19,480 nt of DNA, taken from positions 1 through 19,480 of the forward strand of contig CAYFQH010000036.1 in the NCBI GenBank assembly GCA_964345215.1, read 5' to 3'. Source of the DNA: CAYFQH01 sp964345215 (GTDB lineage Bacteria > Bacillota > Clostridia > Christensenellales > Aristaeellaceae). Positions 7,151 through 14,379 of this stretch are shown here, one piece after another. The position numbers and the translations under genes were made by a program. Positions within the stretch are counted from its first letter, which is position 1. Every line of letters starts with the position of its first letter. The notes beneath the pieces are model-generated. The model was not told where the DNA came from and searched no databases. It worked only from the letters and a program-made list of their open reading frames with translations.

Positions 7151-8803
7151 ATGGCTGAAATTGTATTAACCAACATCACCAAGCGCTGGGGGCACTTTTA
7201 CGGGGTAGACAATATTAACCTGGCCATTGACAATAATTCATTCGTAACCCTGCTGGGTCCTTCCGGCTGCGGAAAAACCACTATTTTACGCATGATTGCA
7301 GGCCTCGAAACTCCCACCACAGGCAGAATTACCATTGATGACGAGGTAATGTTTGACAGTGAGCTGGGCATTAACATTCCCCCAAATAAACGGAAGGTAG
7401 GGTTTTTATTTCAAAACTACGCCCTGTGGCCCAACATGACCGTGTACGACAATATTTCCTTTGGCCTGGCAAACATTAAAGAGCCTATGGATGATATTGA
7501 TTATGAAGCCGCCACCACAGCCCAAATGATTAAAGCCTTTAGCCGCCCGGGGGACTTTATCCGAATTTTGCAGGAGGCCTTTAATAAAAAGGGTAAATTT
7601 GAGGGAGAGAAAGCCCAGCTCCTTTTAATCGACGCCTATGACCTTTCTATTTATACGGCTAAAAAACTGTTGGATTATGGCATTCAAAACATCGGCACAC
7701 AAAAGGAAAAGGAAGAAAAAGCCGCCCAAATTCGTGAAAGCTTAAAGGATAAATTAGAAGAGATTAAGAAAAACCACGAACGCAATGGAAATGCCTTGAG
7801 CGACACCTTCCAGATTACCACAAAGGGAAAGGTCAAAAGAACCGAAAGAAAGCTTAAAAAAGAAGAAATTGACCTGACCGTACGCAGGGTTGGCCGTATT
7901 GTAAAAATAGGCATGTTTATGGACCGGTATCCCAGCGAGCTTTCCGGCGGCCAGCAGCAGCGGGTTGCTATTGCCCGTACCCTGGCCCCCAACCCCAAAG
8001 TGCTGTTTATGGATGAGCCCTTGTCGAACCTGGATGCCAAGCTCCGCCTGGAGATGCGTTCGGAGCTTCAGCGGCTGCACCACGAAACGGGCAGCACCTT
8101 TGTATACGTTACCCACGACCAGATGGAAGCCATGACCCTGGCTACCAAAATTTGCCTGCTGGATAACGGGGTTCTCCAACAGTATGACCCGCCTTTAACC
8201 GTATATAACCAGCCCAAAAATCAATTTGTGGCAGACTTTGTTGGCAACCCGGCCATTAATTTTATTGAAGGCATTGGCAAGCAATTAAGCGGCGGCGAAA
8301 TGGAACTGGATGTTTTAGGGGATAAGAAAATTCATTTTTCTCCCAATGAACCCCTGGATGTTGACCGCTGGCTTGAACAGGAACAACAGGAAAAAGAAGC
8401 GGCAGCCCAGCACCAGCTGGAGCTTAGCAAAATGAAAAACCATGTGGAAAAAACAAACAAAGATACCTTGTTTAAATACAGCGTATCTAAGGTGAATGAA
8501 GTCGTTTTTGACGATTTGGAGGAAGAATTTCATCCAAACTTTGTTCTTGGCGTTCGCCCTGAGTTTATTGAAGTAACAGACCAAGGGGCCTTTGAGGGTG
8601 AGGTCTTCAGCGCCATGCCCACAGGCATGGAAACCACCCTTAAAATTAAAATTGGGAACTTTTTGCTGACCGGTGTTGTTTTTGGCGGTGTTTTGTACAC
8701 CATTGGCGATCGTATTCGCTTCAACTTCCACGGAGACAACGCCATGCTCTTTGATAAGCAAAGCGGAAAGCTCATGACCCTTGGAAGCCTTAAGCAAGTA
8801 TAA
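7151..8803 (+). CDS. ABC transporter ATPase with ~120-residue helical-domain insertion
   Basis: This 550-residue cytoplasmic ATPase energises the preceding permease. It has Walker A GPSGCGKT (36-43), Q-loop FQNYALWP (Gln88), signature LSGGQ (264-268), Walker B VLFMDEP (284-290), D-loop NLDA and H-loop THD (His322). A TOBE-like C-terminal region follows from about 360, itself interrupted by a charged Lys/Glu-rich stretch at about 405-450. From the Q-loop to LSGGQ there are 176 residues; MalK-type ATPases have about 52. The extra ~120 residues (about 112-240) are charged, predicted helical and Lys/Glu-rich, with no catalytic motif I recognise. All catalytic motifs are intact, so the enzyme should be active. 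The insertion lies in the helical subdomain that contacts the permease coupling helices. MalK/FbpC relatives are usually 350-380 residues. Transcription ends at the terminator at 8922-8976. Confidence 0.9.
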   Translation: MAEIVLTNITKRWGHFYGVDNINLAIDNNSFVTLLGPSGCGKTTILRMIAGLETPTTGRITIDDEVMFDSELGINIPPNKRKVGFLFQNYALWPNMTVYDNISFGLANIKEPMDDIDYEAATTAQMIKAFSRPGDFIRILQEAFNKKGKFEGEKAQLLLIDAYDLSIYTAKKLLDYGIQNIGTQKEKEEKAAQIRESLKDKLEEIKKNHERNGNALSDTFQITTKGKVKRTERKLKKEEIDLTVRRVGRIVKIGMFMDRYPSELSGGQQQRVAIARTLAPNPKVLFMDEPLSNLDAKLRLEMRSELQRLHHETGSTFVYVTHDQMEAMTLATKICLLDNGVLQQYDPPLTVYNQPKNQFVADFVGNPAINFIEGIGKQLSGGEMELDVLGDKKIHFSPNEPLDVDRWLEQEQQEKEAAAQHQLELSKMKNHVEKTNKDTLFKYSVSKVNEVVFDDLEEEFHPNFVLGVRPEFIEVTDQGAFEGEVFSAMPTGMETTLKIKIGNFLLTGVVFGGVLYTIGDRIRFNFHGDNAMLFDKQSGKLMTLGSLKQV

Positions 8804-8921
8804 CTTTTCTTTTTTCTCTTTCTTTATTCCACTTAAATCTTTTTAAATTTTTTAAATAAGGTAATATTGGGTAGTAAAGCTAAATTCATTATTTAAAATT
8901 GCCAATATTTATCTGCTTGCC
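8804..8921. other. AT-rich intergenic stretch with inverted repeat
   Basis: This AT-rich, T-tract-bearing stretch lies between the ATPase stop and the terminator. It has no gene. It contains an 8-bp perfect inverted repeat, AATATTGG (8863-8870) and CCAATATT (8902-8909), and a duplicated TTGCCA (8899-8904 and 8917-8922). No good -35/-10 pair is visible. It could be 3' untranslated RNA of the upstream operon or a regulator-binding region for the downstream operon. Confidence 0.4.
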
Positions 8922-8976
8922 AAAAAGAGACAAAAAATCACAACCTCGTGCCGTGATTTTTTGTCTCTTTTTTTTT
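8922..8976 (+). terminator. Rho-independent terminator after the first ABC operon
   Basis: A perfect 20-bp stem pairs AAAAAGAGACAAAAAATCAC (8922-8941) with its exact complement at 8953-8972. The loop is 11 nt (8942-8952), and the run of T continues to 8976. The A tract on the left arm means it could also act on - strand transcripts. It ends only 51 nt before the next gene start. Confidence 0.92.
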
Positions 8977-9027
8977 ATACTAAAGTCACAAGGATGATTT
9001 TGTTATTACAAGTAGGAAGGTGGCAAT

Positions 9028-9978
9028 ATGGGAAAAGGTTCTTTATCTTCTATCCGTCAAAGGGGCCATCAAAAAACATTTTTGTTATTGACCATGGTTG
9101 CCCCCGGTGCCCTTTGGCTTTTACTTTTACGTTACTTGCCCATGTTTGGCATTGTGCTTGCTTTTAAAAACTACCGGGCCTTTAAACCCAATACTTTTTG
9201 GAACAATATTGTAAAAAGCGAATGGGTAGGCCTAAAAAATTTCGAATTTTTGTTTCGTAGCCCCGACACTTGGACAATGATCCGAAACACCTTGGCATAC
9301 AACATTGTTTTTATTGCTTTAGGCCTTATAATCGCTGTAACCTTTGCCGTTATGCTAAGTGAACTCACCGGCCGCTTTGCCGCCAAAACCTACCAAACCC
9401 TCATGTTCTTCCCTTACTTTTTAAGCTGGGTGGTTGTAAGCTATTTTGTTTTGGCTTTTTTAGATGCTACCAGCGGCATGATTCCCAATATGCAAAAAGC
9501 AGCTGGGGTACAGGTCATTAACTGGTACCACGAGCCTAAATACTGGCCTTATATTTTAACCGGTTCCAACCTATGGAAAAACGTTGGCTATTCAACGGTT
9601 TTATACCTTGCAGCCATTACAGGTATCGACACAACCCAGTACGAGGCCGCCGCTGTAGACGGAGCCACCAAGTGGCAGCAAATACGCCACGTGCTTTTAC
9701 CTAACCTCAGGCCCATGATTACCATTTTGCTGATTATGAATGTGGGCAAAATTTTTAATGCCGACTTTGGGCTTTTTTATAACGTGCCCCAAAACTCCGG
9801 CTCTCTTCACTCGGTTACTCAAGTTATCGACACTTATGTGTACCGGGCCTACATGAACTCGGGTGATGTGGGCATGAGCTCGGCAGCAGGGCTTTTACAA
9901 AATGTGATCGGCTTTTTCTGTATCCTTGGGGCAAATGGGCTGGTACGCAAAATTGACCCTGACAGCAGCCTTTTTTAA
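9028..9978 (+). CDS. lplB: LplB-family carbohydrate ABC transporter permease
   Basis: This 316-residue inner-membrane subunit forms a heterodimeric pore with the next gene product. The N-terminal MVAPGALWLLLLRYLPMFGIVLAFKNYR pattern, spread over about residues 23-50, is typical of LplB/COG4209. About six hydrophobic helices are visible. The EAA loop YEAAAVDGATKWQQIRHVLLP lies at about 205-225 and keeps the conserved glycine, unlike the permease of the neighbouring importer. The ribosome site AGGAAGG (9014-9020) precedes ATG 9028. LplB/YtcP systems usually import oligosaccharides and often have no dedicated ATPase, using a shared MsmX-type ATPase instead; none follows here. The promoter is not evident: a TATACT at 8976-8981 has no matching -35. 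Confidence 0.92.
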   Translation: MGKGSLSSIRQRGHQKTFLLLTMVAPGALWLLLLRYLPMFGIVLAFKNYRAFKPNTFWNNIVKSEWVGLKNFEFLFRSPDTWTMIRNTLAYNIVFIALGLIIAVTFAVMLSELTGRFAAKTYQTLMFFPYFLSWVVVSYFVLAFLDATSGMIPNMQKAAGVQVINWYHEPKYWPYILTGSNLWKNVGYSTVLYLAAITGIDTTQYEAAAVDGATKWQQIRHVLLPNLRPMITILLIMNVGKIFNADFGLFYNVPQNSGSLHSVTQVIDTYVYRAYMNSGDVGMSSAAGLLQNVIGFFCILGANGLVRKIDPDSSLF

Positions 9979-9998
9979 AACCAGGAGGTCAAGCATTT

Positions 9999-10934
9999 AT
10001 GATTTTATCTCAAAAAAAACCCCGCCCTCACAAAGGCCGGCTAAACCGTATCAGCCGTCCTACAGAGGCTCTGTTTCACATCATCTTAGGCTTATTCGCC
10101 ATTCTTTGTATCGTTCCTTTTATTTTTGTTATCATCATCTCCTTCTCCTCAGAGGATAGTATCCGCCACATCGGCTATTCCTTTGTGCCCCTCAGCTGGT
10201 CTACCGAAGCTTTTCAATACGTTTTCCGCCTGGGCGATGCCCTGTGGCGCTCCTACTTTAACAGCTTTTTCATCACCATTGTGGGTACCTTTTTAAGTGT
10301 TTTGATTACCTTTTTATACGCCTATCCCCTTTATCGACGAGATTTTCGCTTCAGGCAGTTTTTTAACATCTTCAGCTTTTTTACCATGATTTTTGGCGGC
10401 GGCCTGGTGCCTACCTACATTATTACAAAAAATGTGCTGGGCCTTAGCGAAAGCTATGCGGCCCTGATTATTCCCATGCTTCTTAGCCCTTTTAACGTTA
10501 TTATTATGCGCACCTTCTTGCAAACCTCTGTGCCTACGGAATTAATCGAGGCGGCCACCATTGACGGCAGCGGCGAATACAACACCCTTTTTCGCATTGT
10601 TTTGCCTGTAGTAAAACCCGGAGTGGCCACCATTAGCCTTTTAACTGCCCTGGCCTACTGGAATGAGTGGTTTTTAGCCCTGTTATACATCCGCACCAAT
10701 ACCAAAGTGATTCCCCTTCAATACCTTTTGATGAAAATGCAGCGCAACGCCGACTTTTTGGCCAAAAACAGCCACATGTTGGGGGTGGATGCGGCAAGAG
10801 CCGCTGTAAACCTTCCTTCTCAGTCCCTTAAAATGGCCCTGGTGGTGCTGATTGTTATCCCCATTGCCTGTGCATACCCCTTCTTTCAGCGCTATGTGGT
10901 AGCTGGGCTGACCATTGGGTCGGTCAAGGGCTAA
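9999..10934 (+). CDS. ytcP: YtcP-family carbohydrate ABC transporter permease
   Basis: This 311-residue permease is the second half of the LplB/YtcP pore (COG0395 class). It has a cytoplasmic N-terminal tail, about six hydrophobic segments, the family-typical GGGLVPTYI at about 133-141 and the EAA loop IEAATIDGSGEYNTLFRIVLP at about 183-203 with its glycine conserved. The gene starts 20 nt after lplB with the strong ribosome site AGGAGGT (9983-9989), 9 nt before ATG 9999. It is co-transcribed with the binding-protein gene downstream. The sequence shows no specific substrate, but these systems typically carry polysaccharide-derived oligosaccharides. Confidence 0.92.
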   Translation: MILSQKKPRPHKGRLNRISRPTEALFHIILGLFAILCIVPFIFVIIISFSSEDSIRHIGYSFVPLSWSTEAFQYVFRLGDALWRSYFNSFFITIVGTFLSVLITFLYAYPLYRRDFRFRQFFNIFSFFTMIFGGGLVPTYIITKNVLGLSESYAALIIPMLLSPFNVIIMRTFLQTSVPTELIEAATIDGSGEYNTLFRIVLPVVKPGVATISLLTALAYWNEWFLALLYIRTNTKVIPLQYLLMKMQRNADFLAKNSHMLGVDAARAAVNLPSQSLKMALVVLIVIPIACAYPFFQRYVVAGLTIGSVKG

Positions 10935-10944
10935 ACTTATACAA

Positions 10945-10961
10945 AACGGCAGTAAGCCGTT
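10945..10961 (+). promoter_or_regulatory. Small intra-operon hairpin before the DUF3502 binding-protein gene
   Basis: AACGGC (10945-10950) pairs perfectly with GCCGTT (10956-10961) around a 5-nt AGTAA loop. No T run follows. It lies just upstream of the AGGAGG ribosome site and may set the 5' end or the stability of the binding-protein mRNA. Confidence 0.5.
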
Positions 10962-10983
10962 CATAATAAAAGGAGGATTCTTC

Positions 10984-12513
10984 ATGAAAAAACTATTATC
11001 TCTAATCATGGTTCTGGCTATGGCCTTAGGCCTTACCACCTTTGCCCAAGGAGAGGCAGCCTTGGAACCGGTAGAACTGACCATTATGTTTCATGGCAGC
11101 AATGTAACCGACGACACCGACGTAATGGAGAAAGTAAACGCTTATCTGGGCGAGAAAATCAACGCCAGCCTGAAGGTGATTTGGGGCACCTGGGGTGACT
11201 TTGACGAGAGCGCTACCATGAGCTTGAACGCCGGGGACCCGATTGACATGTACTTCACCTGCTCCTGGTCACAAAACGAGTACAATACCTATGCCCGCAA
11301 AGGCATGTGGGTTCGCTTAGACGATGAAGAGAACAACCTGATTGAAAAATATGCCACCGACCTCTGGGCCCTGCTTCCTCAAGTGCTTACCGAGGGAGCC
11401 CGGATTGAAGGCAGCGACGGCTATGGTACTTACGCTGTACCAGGCTATAAAGACATTGCAACCCAAAATTGCTGGGACATTAATATGGACATGCTAACCA
11501 AATACGGCTACACCCTGGACGACATTAAAAACACTGACTATTACGGCTTTGGCGATATTATGAAAACCGTAAAAGAAGGCGAAGGAGACAGCTTTTACCC
11601 CTTGCTGGTAGAACCCATGGTGCTTGAGCGGATGGTTACCAACTCCATTATCGTTGCCGGCGACAGCGGCAGCACCAACCTGTTAAGCTACTATATGAAC
11701 CCTGTGAACACCGCTGAAATGGGTACCTACGGCAATGTGATGCTCAACAAGTTTGCCACCGACGAATATAAAAAATTTGTAGAAAAAACCCGTGAATACT
11801 ACCTGGCCGGCTACATTGATCCCAGCTTGGCTGTTGCCGAAACATCCAACGATACCAGAACCAATAAGCAGCTTTCCGGCCAATACTTAATCGGCACCCA
11901 AAGCTATGCCTTAGGCTATGAACTGCAAGCCTCTCAAGAGCGAAACATCCACGTGGAAATGGTTCCCTGCACCCCTCCTTACGTAGATACCACCAGTTCC
12001 CAGGGTGCTATGATAGCCATCTCCACCGCCTCCCAAAACCCTGAAAGGGCCATGATGTTCCTAAACCTTTTAAACACCGACCCTTATTTGATGACCCTGC
12101 TTAACTACGGCGTAGAAGGAGTACACTACACCTTAAACGCCGATGGCCTGCTGGAATTTACCGAAAAACGCCAGGACTTCCAGCCCTGGACAAACGGCAT
12201 GGGCAACATTACCCTTTTACCCGAAACAGTAGATCAGGGCAAAGGCTGGTGGGATACCTTTAAGGCCTACTACGGTGAAGCCCATAAAATTCCCATTATC
12301 GGCTATACTTTTGATGCAACCAACGTATCCGTAGAAACGGCTGCTTTGGCCAACGTTGCTTCCGAATATGCTTTGGCCCTTGATAGCGGCGCTGTTGACC
12401 CAGCTGAAAAGCTGCCTGAATTTTTAGAAAAATTAGATGCTGCCGGCATGGAAGCTTATTTAAATGAGGCCAGCACCCAGCTGGAAGCTTTTTTAGCAGC
12501 CCAAGGAGAGTAA
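10984..12513 (+). CDS. LplA/LipO-type extracellular solute-binding protein with DUF3502 C-terminus
   Basis: This 509-residue exported protein should deliver the ligand to the LplB/YtcP permease pair. I start it at ATG 10984, after AGGAGG (10971-10976); the frame is open back to 10915, but that start overlaps ytcP and would hide the signal peptide. The signal peptide MKKLLSLIMVLAMALG... is probably cut at AQG|E after residue 23, and no lipobox cysteine is present. The family 1 binding-protein core is recognisable from LTIMFHGSN, the GDPIDMYFTCSW region and GYGTYAVPGYKD. The C-terminal ~140 residues (GYTFDATNV, ALDSGAVDPAEKLPEFLEKL) match DUF3502, the usual tail of LplA-type proteins. The ligand is probably an oligosaccharide; the GH20 gene downstream suggests an N-acetylhexosamine-containing one, by inference. 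Confidence 0.92.
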   Translation: MKKLLSLIMVLAMALGLTTFAQGEAALEPVELTIMFHGSNVTDDTDVMEKVNAYLGEKINASLKVIWGTWGDFDESATMSLNAGDPIDMYFTCSWSQNEYNTYARKGMWVRLDDEENNLIEKYATDLWALLPQVLTEGARIEGSDGYGTYAVPGYKDIATQNCWDINMDMLTKYGYTLDDIKNTDYYGFGDIMKTVKEGEGDSFYPLLVEPMVLERMVTNSIIVAGDSGSTNLLSYYMNPVNTAEMGTYGNVMLNKFATDEYKKFVEKTREYYLAGYIDPSLAVAETSNDTRTNKQLSGQYLIGTQSYALGYELQASQERNIHVEMVPCTPPYVDTTSSQGAMIAISTASQNPERAMMFLNLLNTDPYLMTLLNYGVEGVHYTLNADGLLEFTEKRQDFQPWTNGMGNITLLPETVDQGKGWWDTFKAYYGEAHKIPIIGYTFDATNVSVETAALANVASEYALALDSGAVDPAEKLPEFLEKLDAAGMEAYLNEASTQLEAFLAAQGE

Positions 12514-12525
12514 CAAAAAGAGATA

Positions 12526-12555
12526 AGGAAAAAATGTAGGGCAACTGTTTTTCCT
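12526..12555 (+). repeat. A/T-rich hairpin preceding the terminator
   Basis: AGGAAAAA (12526-12533) pairs perfectly with TTTTTCCT (12548-12555) around a 14-nt loop. The stem abuts the GC-rich terminator stem without any spacer base, so the two could stack coaxially in the transcript. Confidence 0.55.
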
Positions 12556-12590
12556 GCGCCTGCCGGAATTTTCCGCAGGCGCTTATTTTA
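12556..12590 (+). terminator. Rho-independent terminator after the LplB/YtcP operon
   Basis: GCGCCTGC-C-GG (12556-12566) pairs with CCGCAGGCGC (12573-12582), one C bulged and an AATTTT loop, followed by TTATTTTA (12583-12590). This ends the lplB-ytcP-binding-protein operon. Its 3' arm overlaps the presumed -35 region of the next promoter. Confidence 0.8.
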
Positions 12591-12599
12591 TGCTATAAT
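12571..12599 (+). promoter_or_regulatory. Extended -10 promoter of the kinase/regulator/GH20 operon
   Basis: TGCTATAAT at 12591-12599 is a perfect extended -10 element. The -35 position with a 17-bp spacer (TTCCGC, 12571-12576) is poor and lies in the terminator stem, so recognition probably depends on the TGn extension or on an activator. Transcription would begin near 12606, giving a leader of only about 30 nt. The ribosome site AGGGGG is at 12621-12626. Confidence 0.75.
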
Positions 12600-12634
12600 A
12601 AGGCAACCAACAATAACATGAGGGGGAATTGCCG

Positions 12635-14353
12635 ATGCGGTTCTTTAAGCATCTTGGCACCTTGCGTTCTTTGCTGTTAATCATTGTGCTTTTGTGCTGG
12701 CTTTTGCCTACCCTGATTTTAGGCCTGTTTATGGGTACGCGTATTTCTGTTACCCTGCAGGAAAAAACCCAGTCGGCGCTGCGCTCTCAAATTGAGCATG
12801 GTAAAAATGCCGCTGCCCGCAATATTGAAGCCGTTACCGCCCTTGCCCGCAACGTGGTTTACGATAACGAGGTCTACTCTGCTTTCCAGGCCCATCAAGA
12901 AGATAAAACATCTTACGAAACCTCTTTTCGCATCATCCGGGGTTATTTGGATCAAAAGTTCAGCCGGGAGCCTCACTGTACCTTTGCCCTATTTTTACCC
13001 CTTGGGGATCGAAGCAGCGGTATTTACACCACAAAGGGCTATGATTTGGCCCTTCGTTTTATACAGCAAGACCGCCCTCCCGTGAAGGCCTTGCTTGAAA
13101 CCACCGATACCTATTGTTACTTTGCCTCCTATGCAGGCCGCAGCTATCTGGTGCGCAACCTGCATAACACCAGGATGGAGCGCTATGGCATGCTGGTGAT
13201 TGGGGTTGATATGCAAAGCATTCTCTCCCCCCTTTTGCAAAGCGCCCAGCAGTGGAATGCCCAGTCTGCCCTTACCCTGGACGACTACCACCAAGGCAAT
13301 TTTTTACAAGTGCCTGATGGGGAGGGTTTATTTGAGGTAAACAGCACCCTTTGCTACACCCAAAAAGTGTTGGCAGGGGATAGCGGCCTTCGTTTTCAAA
13401 TACAGGCCAACAAGTACGAAATTTACCGGGAAATGTATACTTTTCGCCTTTTGATGGTTTGGCTGTTTGTGCTTCTTATTCCACTTTATATTGGTATTAT
13501 GCTGTTTGTAAACCGGCGCATTGTCCGCCCCATTACCCTGTTAAGTGATGCCTCCGACAGAATACGGGGCGGAGAATTGGGGGTTGTGGTGCCCATGCGG
13601 GGCAAGGATGAGCTAGGCCGGCTGGGAGTTGCCTTTTCTGATATGAGTTTACAGATTAAAGACTTGATTGAAAAATCATATAAAGAAGAAATCGCCCTGC
13701 GGGATACGCAAATACAGGCCCTTCAAAGCCGTATTAACCCACACTTTTTAAACAATGCCCTGGAGATTGTAAACTGGCAGGCTCGGTTAAATGACGACCA
13801 AATGATCAGCAAAATGATTGAAACGTTAAGTGTACTTTTAAACGCCAGTTTAGACCGGCATAACAGGCACCTGGTACCCTTAAGGGAAGAATTGAACATT
13901 GCCGATGCCTATTTATACTTTGTTTCCCTTCAGTTTGGAGATAAGCTGCACCTGGAGCGCCATATAGACCAAAGCCTTTTGGGGGTGAGGGTTCCTCCTT
14001 TGGCCATTCAAACCCTGCTTGAAAATGCCGTAGCCCACGGCATTGCCCTGGCAGGGGGGGGCTTTATTAAGCTGGTTGTTTTTTCAAGCCAAAGCCAACT
14101 GATGATTGAAGTTATCAACAACGGCCCTGTTCTTACAAAGGAAGACCTTGTCCGTATTGGCGCCCTTCTTGACGATGATGGCTCCGCTAATGGCCATGTA
14201 GGTATTCGAAACATTAACCAGCGCTTAAAGCTGATTTTCGGCGACCGGGCCGGCCTCCGCCTTACAGTAGGCCCCCACGGAGAAACCATTGCCACCATCC
14301 GCCAGCCCCTTGATCACCCCCCCAAGGCCGGCCATGATGAAATCCCCACTTAA
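12635..14353 (+). CDS. YesM-family sensor histidine kinase (complete)
   Basis: This 572-residue membrane kinase should phosphorylate the YesN-type regulator two genes downstream. I use ATG 12635, 8 nt after AGGGGG; the in-frame TTG at 12629 is too close to that site. The order is transmembrane helix about 10-33, extracellular sensor about 35-270, second transmembrane helix about 274-293, HAMP about 293-350, then the kinase module. The phospho-acceptor is in RINPHFLNN (His370) and the N box is LLENAVAHG (Asn464). The G2 box GHVGIRNINQRL (about 520-531) is good, but the G1 box reads INNGPVLT instead of DxGxG, so the adenine-contacting Asp is replaced. Degenerate G1 boxes occur in LytS/YesM relatives, so activity is still likely. 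It is first in an operon with 16-26 nt gaps. The ligand is probably sugar-derived, given the binding protein and GH20 partners. Confidence 0.93.
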   Translation: MRFFKHLGTLRSLLLIIVLLCWLLPTLILGLFMGTRISVTLQEKTQSALRSQIEHGKNAAARNIEAVTALARNVVYDNEVYSAFQAHQEDKTSYETSFRIIRGYLDQKFSREPHCTFALFLPLGDRSSGIYTTKGYDLALRFIQQDRPPVKALLETTDTYCYFASYAGRSYLVRNLHNTRMERYGMLVIGVDMQSILSPLLQSAQQWNAQSALTLDDYHQGNFLQVPDGEGLFEVNSTLCYTQKVLAGDSGLRFQIQANKYEIYREMYTFRLLMVWLFVLLIPLYIGIMLFVNRRIVRPITLLSDASDRIRGGELGVVVPMRGKDELGRLGVAFSDMSLQIKDLIEKSYKEEIALRDTQIQALQSRINPHFLNNALEIVNWQARLNDDQMISKMIETLSVLLNASLDRHNRHLVPLREELNIADAYLYFVSLQFGDKLHLERHIDQSLLGVRVPPLAIQTLLENAVAHGIALAGGGFIKLVVFSSQSQLMIEVINNGPVLTKEDLVRIGALLDDDGSANGHVGIRNINQRLKLIFGDRAGLRLTVGPHGETIATIRQPLDHPPKAGHDEIPT

Positions 14354-14379
14354 TCACAACCGTTGTAAAGGGTGATAAC

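Noticed and set aside
7754..8179. 141-residue - strand open frame
   Set aside because: Shadow of the conserved ATPase signature/Walker B region.
8315..8797. 160-residue - strand open frame
   Set aside because: Antisense to the ATPase TOBE region; Phe-rich, no ribosome site and no recognisable family.
3950..8803. Ferric iron transporter annotation
   Set aside because: Architecture alone suggests it; the binding protein lacks the Tyr-Tyr metal-binding pair and the context is sugar-related, so I leave the substrate open.
10915..10983. Upstream in-frame extension of the DUF3502 binding protein
   Set aside because: It overlaps ytcP, has no ribosome site and would bury the signal peptide; AGGAGG at 10971-10976 supports ATG 10984.
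12629..12634. TTG start for the complete kinase
   Set aside because: Only 2 nt from the AGGGGG site; ATG 12635 has an 8-nt spacing.
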